From Flaccisagitta enflata (Eukaryota > Chaetognatha > Sagittoidea > Aphragmophora): a stretch of DNA of 64,000 nt. Under the pieces are notes generated by a model. It did no database searches. It was given only the letters and a program-made list of their open reading frames with translations, and had not been told where the DNA came from. Location of the stretch: contig OZ231127.1 in NCBI GenBank assembly GCA_965153355.1, positions 5,146,001 to 5,210,000 of the forward strand, written 5' to 3'. This document shows, piece after piece, positions 24,356 to 64,000 of this stretch. The position numbers were made by a program, and so were the translations under genes. How positions within the stretch are numbered: the stretch's first letter is position 1; each line of letters begins with the position of its first letter.

Positions 24356-24536
24356 TAGAAAAATCCGTCCCTTACTACTCTACGCCTCCTTTTATTCCGT
24401 TTTGATTTAACATTAAACGGACAGCTCATGTAGTATACTGTATACAAAATCAAATGCAAATAAACAAAGCAGTAGTGATGCAGCAAATGGCGTTGATGAT
24501 GACATAGTCACAGTTCATGAATGCGTTTAATGCAGA

Positions 24537-44057
<19,521 letters not shown>

Positions 44058-44099
44058 CTGTCGGAGAAAAACAAAATCAATGATGAGGTTCAAAAACAA

Positions 44100-45370
44100 A
44101 ATCAACAATCTTTCCCTAGATTCACATTACAGTAGGACCCCGCCTCATCAGTCCTATTGGGACTAAAGATTTTTCACTTTTATCACAGGGTCACGTTTAA
44201 AGAGAGGCATGATTTAAAATTTACTGAGCCAACTATGATAAATATGTCAACATTTTGTGACATTAGTATTTCACTGATTTTTTAAGAAAATTGTATCTGT
44301 AGGTGTTTAGGTTGTTTTTTTTTTTCAGATAAATCATGTACCATAGAAACAGCCTTTGATCATTCCAGAGTTGGAAACATCCCTATCTGTAAGTGTAAAA
44401 TCAGTGTGACAAGGTGTGGATACATTTCCTATAGTTAGCTTGGCAATTCTCAAATTTTGTTTTATAAACAATCATTAGGGACCTTTAAATGTTGACCTTC
44501 ATTGACGGGGAACCTCTAAAAGCGGGTCTGTTATTGCGAGGTTCCACTGTAGATGGTTGTCGAAAATGCACGCTACCACAACTAACTAGGGTAACAAGCC
44601 CATTCTGTGCAAATTCAGTTGAAGATAGTGCAGTGCACATACATGCTGATGATGTGATCAATCCATCATCTTAGGGTGGCAAAATGCATAGGCTGCAAAA
44701 TCTCTTCAGTACCCCTACCTAGAATCGCTGCTCGGAAGACCATCCATGATTATCTTTCAAAATATTAAAACTATCAATGTCGTTTGATTTAGCTCATATT
44801 TCAAATCAGTAATCACGATGTTAGCTGGTGGACGCTCTTTGTTTCCTTTTGAACGTAATTTTGGACGCTATTTTGTGGGTTCCACGTTATGTTTTGTGGG
44901 TTCGACGCTATTTTGTGGGTTCCACACTTCCATTTCTATTATTCTTTCCCTTGGAAGTGGAATAAGAGGGAGTGACTCAATCAACATCCAAAATTCAATT
45001 GGCCCGAGTAAGTTCTCTCTCAAACAGGTTATATGATGACTCAAGGTAAGTTGAAATTTGGAACATCAGCCAATCAACGGAATCCAAGGAAGAAAGTCGA
45101 CCAATCAGAAAGCGAGTATGAGAACCAATCATCCAAAGTCGGATTAATGGTATGCCGAATATCTAATCTCCTGAAGAACACTTGACAAGACCCTCACGCA
45201 ATCAACGCATTGGTCTTTGTCAGACCACATCTCGCGCATTTTCTAACCCTTTGGCATCACTAACACTGCTCGAGTTAAAAGTTGTTGGTTGCTAGAGCTA
45301 GCTACTGTAGCTTTGACAGAAAGATCAATCATTTTAGATCAAGGAGTTATGGCAAACGAGTTTGCTTGTG
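44100..45370. other. Upstream region of the SLC3A gene; first exon expected here or beyond
   Basis: No first coding exon or TATA-box was identified with confidence. The segment GACGGGGAACCTCTAAAAGC followed by GGTTCCACTGTAG (44503-44553), and GGACCCCGCCTCATC near 44136, resemble ends of a DNA transposon, but partners were not matched. Confidence 0.35.
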
Positions 45371-45376
45371 AGCAGG

Positions 45377-46076
45377 CCTCTTGATTGTTCTTTTCTGCCG
45401 ACAAGCAAATATTCTCCCCTGAATAATGCCGACACAATTTAAAACTGGGATCAGTGATCAATAACAAGAGTTAGCAAACTTGAGCCTAGCAGCTGCCCTC
45501 AAATCCCGACCAAGCCAACGCATGCTCCCACATTCACTGCAGCGCTCAGGGGCAGAGGAAGCGATCAATAATATAAAATACAACACTTAATTTCAAAGAT
45601 TGTTGGTTTTTTCAATGATTGTATCACCAATTTCCACTTTTTGGCGGGTGGCTAGATGAAACACATGACGATGTTCATAAATTTAACATGCGATAAGGAT
45701 CTTCTTTTTTTTTAGTTCACAACATGAAGGATTAAGTTCTTTATATATCTTTAATTCAAACTCAGAGTCTTCCAACTCAACTAAGTTACACGAGAGCAGT
45801 CATCATAAAACTGCAATATGCAAATGATATCAATGCTGACTGTGATTATCATCATTTCCATTTTGAGCTTCTTCTTTTTCTTTTCTTTCTTCCTCTTCCT
45901 CTTTGTATTCTTCCTCTTCCTCTTTGTCTTCTTCTTCTTCTTCTTCTCCGTCTTCTTCTGCTTCTTCTTCTTCTTTTTCTCCTCCTTCTTCTTCCATCTT
46001 TTGGACCTGCCGATATCCCCCTTTCTCTGCCGAGATGCGGCGCTGCTCTCTGCTCCAAAATCAAGAGGCCTGCTTG
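45377..46076. mobile_element. AGGCCTCTTGATT-ended element, copy 2 (no nested insertion)
   Basis: Left end AGGCCTCTTGATTGTTCTTT, right end CCAAAATCAAGAGGCCTGC. The interior is homologous to 41130-41350, with a TTC-rich stretch (45870-45990) in the place where copy 1 carries the hairpin element. Confidence 0.7.
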
Positions 46077-46224
46077 TGAGGTTATTCATTTGTATTGTTA
46101 ACTCTTAACAGACAGTTAACATGTACTGGGCAGGTTCAACATGCAGGGAACTTCATGCGACACAGTCCCATATATATTTCCAACCTTGTGTGCCATTTAA
46201 AGAGGTATGTCTAATACGTTAACG

Positions 46225-46320
46225 TCGCAGGGGTGTATATAATTGAGCGGCTTTTGATTTTATTCCCCCCTGGCTTTTGATTTTATTCCCCCCCCTGCCT
46301 TTGGTTTTCTTCCCCGCGAC
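46225..46320. repeat. Three copies of a ~29-bp GGCTTTTGATTTTATTCCCC repeat
   Basis: Short tandem repeat downstream of the protease gene. It supplies minus-strand AATAAA hexamers near 46259 and 46281 that could act as polyadenylation signals. Confidence 0.6.
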
Positions 46321-46543
46321 GCGTCACATCGCACAAAGCAATAAAACAGTATATCATAGGTTTAAATAGTGTTAAAATGTGTTGTAGTAATCAGAGACTA
46401 TCCTTTGGAACTACCAAAAGTGTTAAATCTTCAAACATTTTCTTTTTTCTCCTTTTTTAACTTTTGATTTTTTTCCCCATCTCCAAACCCTTTTATGCTC
46501 AACTTTATACACGCCTGTAACGTCATGCAACTGTATTCATGAA

Positions 46544-59909
<13,366 letters not shown>

Positions 59910-59916
59910 CTATTGC

Positions 59917-59918
<2 letters not shown>

Positions 59919-59981
<63 letters not shown>
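59919..59981. repeat. (GA)n tract just upstream of the protease start
   Basis: About 31 GA units, that is (CT)n on the gene strand, starting 10 bases from the ATG. It is in the presumed 5' UTR or promoter. Confidence 0.95.
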
Positions 59982-59982
<1 letters not shown>

Positions 59983-60060
59983 GCAGTTAAACCATTGCGA
60001 TAACGTTTTGATTAATATCTCCCCTTGCTTGCCATATACCATTTGGATGCTTCACATAGG

Positions 60061-60211
60061 AACAAGGCCGGATACACGGCAATCCAGTTGCGGACGGTTG
60101 GGCAGGAGCAGCAATGCGAAAAACAACTCGGAACTAAAAAATGTGACCTACCAACCGACCGGCCTACCATCTGACACGGCAAGGTGTACAGTCGCGTGTC
60201 CGCGACTAAAA
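60061..60211 (+). mobile_element. Hairpin/(ACCG)n element, short
   Basis: AACAAGGCCGGATACACGGC at the left; AGTTGCGGAC (60086-60095) pairs with GTCCGCGACT (60198-60207) with one mismatch. The hairpin GTCGCGTGTCCGCGAC is followed by TAAAA. Confidence 0.8.
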
Positions 60212-60325
60212 GTAAAAATAAAAAGGCAAAATGTCAATGACTGCCCGTCTGACAGACCTAGTGTTAGACAGACGAAGTGAGTCACTACTCACTAAGTATT
60301 GCAAGTTAGTGGCACTGAAAAAAAA

Positions 60326-60467
60326 GTTGGATACACGGCACCATTTTCGCGGTCGGTTGGGCCGGGGCGGTAGAGCAAAATACCGCTAATATTTCAAGAA
60401 AGTTGCCGACGGACAGACGGACCAACCGACATGGCAAGTTCTAGAGTCGCATGTCCGCGACCAAAAA
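60326..60467 (+). mobile_element. Hairpin element, diverged
   Basis: GTTGGATACACGGCACCATT and TCGCGGTCGGTTGGGCCGGG at the left, GGACAGACGGACCAACCGAC core, hairpin GTCGCATGTCCGCGAC at the right. Confidence 0.7.
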
Positions 60468-60826
60468 TTGGCTGATGATCATTTTTTGTCTTCCTAATGA
60501 GTTAAAAAAAAAAGAGACTCCTCCGAAAAATTTCTTCAAATTACCAAAAAAACACTATTTAGGGCACATTTCTAGTCAGTAGTCACAAACAATCGCGTTT
60601 TTGAACGGGCCACTCAATCGCTCGCTAAGTTCGTTCATTCGCACCACTCACTATGCTCACTTATTTGCACCGCTCCGCTTTGCTAGCCTCGCTTGCTTCA
60701 TTCACGGGCTCGCTCACTTCGCTCACTCCCTGGTGGGACAATTGAAATTCATGAACATGTGTTTACGCTGAAAACGCATTCCACAAAAACAATCGAGTTT
60801 CTTATCTTCACTGGAAACACGCCCTC

Positions 60827-61401
60827 CACAGTCACCCAGAGCTTGACGCCTAATGGTGCATAGATTACATTTCTAGAAAAAATGAAATCTGTTTTGGGGC
60901 GCTTTTTAAGATATCTAAAAAAATAGTATTATTTTACTATATTTTTTACTATAACTCTTTGTGATAAATTTTTTTTGATAATTTTGACTGCAGATTTTAT
61001 CTCAGGTGATAGTTTTCGGTTCGTTTGATATGTCACACTATATACTATTGCAAAAGAAATAAAAGCTTATTTTTTGGTCATATTACTATATAAAACAATG
61101 TTAAATGGCAAAATTTAACTTTTTCTTTCTTTTGCAAAAGTATATATTGTGACATATCAAACGAACCAGAAACTCTTATCTGAGATAAAATCTGCAGTAA
61201 GAATTATCAAAAAAATTCATCACAGAGTGATGGCAAAAAATATATCAAAATAGTACTATTTTTTTAGATATCTTAAAAAGCGCCCCAAAACAGATTTAAT
61301 TTTTTTTAGAAATGTAATCTATGCACCATCAGGGTCATGAAACCACTAAAGTTGGTGACGATCATTTCAGGTCCACTGGCGTCAAGCTCTGGGTGACTGT
61401 G
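60827..61401. mobile_element. 575-bp palindromic MITE with CCTC target duplication
   Basis: CACAGTCACCCAGAGCTTGA at the left and its inverse at 61382-61401 are flanked by CCTC on both sides (60823-60826, 61402-61405). The arms extend about 240 bp each, with some differences. An insert of about 50 bp beginning AGGGTCATGAAACCACTAAA is present on the right only. No coding capacity. Confidence 0.8.
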
Positions 61402-61504
61402 CCTCCTTCAGTGATAATCCGATGAGTGATAAGCCACGCAGCCTGTGAAAACACATCTGCGTTTTATTACCGATGAACATTGATAACGATGCGGTCAATC
61501 GTCC

Positions 61505-61832
<328 letters not shown>

Positions 61833-61939
61833 ATCCGTTAGATTTTAATCTCGTTAACAAACAACTCTTACTTGTTTGTCCGTCACTCTCCATTTCCTCT
61901 CTAAAGTTGTGTGTTTTCGTAGCGATGAATTACCAAGAT

Positions 61940-62000
61940 ATTGGCCAGCAGGCCTCTTGATTCTTCTTTTCTGCCCAGAAGCAAAAATCTTTCCTGCAGG
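61940..62000. repeat. Left end of an AGGCCTCTTGATT element
   Basis: AGGCCTCTTGATTCTTCTTT then TCTGCCCAGAAGCAAA matches the left ends at 41071 and 45377. A right end was not seen. Confidence 0.5.
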
Positions 62001-62452
62001 AAAGTGGAAAGTGAAGCCCCACCCCCCATCACACGACGGCTACTTGGTTAACCATGCTCAATAACTCACTAAGGAGTGATTAAATTCACATCCAAACATG
62101 AGTTTAACTAATGTCTGCTTTCTTGAAGCTCAGTGGCCAACGCTGAATTTGGCCAAGTTACCAGACAACCACCCCAGGTCACCAGATGGTCACCAGATTT
62201 TTTCTTGCAAGTTACCAAATTAGTTACTAGATTTTACTATCAATAATATCAATATCAAGCTACTGCAAATAAAAAAAGTGAATAAATGAACGAGTGTAAG
62301 GATCTATTTTTGCAATTAAATTGTGATCTTGAGTTTTCCTCAATGGTTGCTTCATATATGTGGTTTTTAGTCGGTAACCCTCACCTTTTTTACATCGTTT
62401 TACGTCAGTTTAGGTCATTTCAAGTCATTTTAAGTTATTTAAAGTTATTCTT

Positions 62453-62487
62453 GGAAAAAAGTCGAATTACGTAATTCGACTTTTTGA
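62453..62487. repeat. Perfect 28-bp palindrome
   Basis: AAAAGTCGAATTAC is followed directly by GTAATTCGACTTTT, so the dyad has no loop. The AAGTTATT/AAGTCATT units to its left suggest repeat-derived DNA. Confidence 0.7.
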
Positions 62488-62905
62488 AAAGTAGGGGAGA
62501 AATCGGGTTTTCCATTTTCGATTTGAGGAATTTGCGAAAGTTGAGCCATTTCCTGACTGGGATGATACATTTTTTGATATTTATAGCTAAGAAAGAGCTT
62601 ATTTTCCTCTTTCAAATGGCGCCAACCAGAAGTCTCTACGATCATTAGTATTGGCGCTATGAATTTTTTAATCTTTTTTTATTTTTTCACATTTTCCAAA
62701 AATTGAGATTTTTCATTGCTCCTATTTTTTGGCCTATGTAACAATAGAGAACAGTCAAGATGTTACACAAATTGACCCAAACTTTTATGACGCTAGCTTT
62801 TGCATTTTACGAGAGAAAGAGAGAGAGAGAGAGAGAAAGAGAATAGAAAGGGAAAGAGCAAGAGAAAGAGAAAGACAAAGACAAAGAGAGACACACACAT
62901 ACAAG

Positions 62906-63145
62906 GTGAGAAATGGCCTGTCCCCCTCTTACATATCGGACGAATTTTTTGGTATTTCAAAAATTCACTCTCATAGTCTTAGACAAAGTCATGTCAATTT
63001 CTCTCTCGCGCTTTGTCGTAGCCCGACGGGTACTTTTGAACGGAGTGTTATAGCTGATTGGAATTCTCTCCCGACCCAACTTAAGGAGTCTCAATCTTTG
63101 CCCATCTTCAAGTCTAGTCTCCGACGATATCTTCAGGCCCTATGA
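62906..63145 (+). pseudogene. 3' fragment of a non-LTR reverse transcriptase ORF
   Basis: Right after a GA/CA-rich stretch the frame reads YKVRNGLSPSYISDEFF, then SLRQSHVNFSLALCRSPTGT and VIADWNSLPTQLKESQSLPI, ending SSLRRYLQAL and a stop. This is the conserved C-terminal block of LINE RT proteins. The rest is missing. A ~230-bp 3' UTR ends in AATACAATACAATACAATAG at 63386-63405, a CR1/L2-like tail. Confidence 0.8.
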
Positions 63146-63434
63146 CTTTCATTTTTACTAGGTTGCTTCAAGTTTTGACGAAATGGCCACAGATTTTTAG
63201 TTTATGCTTTAGTTTATTCTTCTAACATCGTTAAGCTATGTGGACCTCAATGGAAACAAATCTACGGATTTTTTTGAGCATTCCATGGCAGATGGTGCCT
63301 TTACATTTTTGCTTTTATTTTGTAATTTTATCTTTGTCTTCTCTTTTATCGATTTTATTAATGTATTAACCACCTCATTTGCCAAATACAATACAATACA
63401 ATAGACATACATAAATTCATACACACATAGTGAC

Positions 63435-63439
<5 letters not shown>

Positions 63440-63504
<65 letters not shown>

Positions 63505-63507
63505 ACA

Positions 63508-63602
<95 letters not shown>
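63440..63602. repeat. (GA)n(CA)n compound microsatellite
   Basis: About 31 GA units followed by CAGACA and about 45 CA units, directly downstream of the LINE tail. Confidence 0.95.
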
Positions 63603-63604
<2 letters not shown>

Positions 63605-63771
63605 AAAGACCAAAGAAGACCAAGAAAGAGAAGCAGAGAAACAGATTGAATGAGGCAGACAGTCAACCAAACATCATGAGATGCACACAGAAGAATATAT
63701 ATTGAAAAAAAAGACTCCCACTTACGACTTTTTTCCGGTTGGCGAGAGCCGCCTTTATTGTAAGTCAATTT

Positions 63772-63869
63772 CATTTTTAGTCTCTCAGTCTTCTGGTCTT
63801 TTAGTCTTTTAGTCTTTTGGTCTTATGGTCTTAACAACCGCACGCGACTGTAAGGTGTTGGCCTTGTTT
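63772..63869 (-). mobile_element. Hairpin-family element end, AAGACCAAAAG-core subfamily
   Basis: (AGTCTTTTAGTCTTTTGGTC)-type repeats lead to CCGCACGCGACTGTAAGGTG then TTGGCCTTGTTT. It matches 15607-15834 in reverse. Confidence 0.65.
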
Positions 63870-64000
63870 ATAAAGGAACTGCTTTATTTCAGTAAAATAG
63901 AAGTGTCTTTTAACAAATTGAGATTCTAAAAGAATAAGCTATTACGACTAATTTTTATATCATAAGCTGTATTCAGAGATTATGTTTAAATTTAAATTTT

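Overview
The window looks like intron-rich animal nuclear DNA, most likely from a marine invertebrate and perhaps a lophotrochozoan (low confidence on the clade). Three observations support this: spliced genes with GT-AG introns, a SLC3A-type amino-acid transporter heavy chain and a secreted trypsin, and a very high load of microsatellites, non-LTR retrotransposons, MITEs and tandem-repeat-bearing non-autonomous elements. No bacterial-style operons, rRNA, tRNA or CRISPR arrays were seen.

Host genes. Three convincing host genes were found, all on the minus strand. (1) At 6884-10279 a long open frame encodes a putative signal-peptide, single-pass membrane protein of 1131 aa. It is full of Ser, Asp and Gln homopolymers and its family is not recognised. 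(2) At 24537-44057 lies a SLC3A (rBAT/4F2hc) heavy-chain gene. I could join 14 coding exons with matching splice phases (854 codons, first exon not found). Several of these exons are too short to stand out as open frames. The protein has a Pro/Gln-rich cytoplasmic tail, one transmembrane segment, a membrane-proximal Cys for the light-chain disulfide and a GH13-like ectodomain whose catalytic residues are replaced. (3) At 46544-59909 lies a complete six-exon trypsin-like serine protease of 284 aa with His89, Asp137 and Ser234, a signal peptide, and an unusual Tyr at the zymogen activation site. Genes 3 and 2 lie head to tail, about 2.5 kb apart.

Mobile DNA. 482-5215 holds a two-ORF non-LTR retrotransposon on the minus strand, broken by a 1-base insertion and an 11-bp duplication. 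A 5'-truncated reverse transcriptase (27271-28431) and a smaller RT tail (62906-63145) are on the plus strand. A young 1.4-kb LTR element without coding capacity (TRIM-like, 39223-40652) has two 207-bp LTRs that I read as identical, plus a primer binding site and a polypurine tract. It sits in a SLC3A intron. Four palindromic MITE-like elements and a 5.3-kb inverted-repeat structure sit in introns or 5' of the protease gene.

Most unusual material. (a) A swarm of about 20 short elements share a terminal hairpin, a (CGTC/CGGT)n core and 9-10-bp subterminal inverted repeats. The repeat sequence changes between subfamilies but stays matched between the two ends (Helentron/HINE-like). (b) A second family has long terminal inverted repeats built around GGGCAGCGGCCCCAAAGGGG flanking a 21-bp minisatellite. 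(c) Partial exons have been tandemly amplified together with their splice sites. One is a 107-bp unit carrying the SLC3A exon acceptor, about nine times. The other is the 3' end and donor of the protease exon 5, three times.

Layout: 1-5.2 kb non-LTR element; 6.9-10.3 kb membrane-protein gene; 10.3-24.5 kb repeats and unique AT-rich sequence; 24.5-44.1 kb SLC3A gene with repeat-packed introns; 46.5-59.9 kb protease gene, its largest intron holding the 5.3-kb inverted repeat; 60-64 kb MITE, hairpin elements and an RT remnant.
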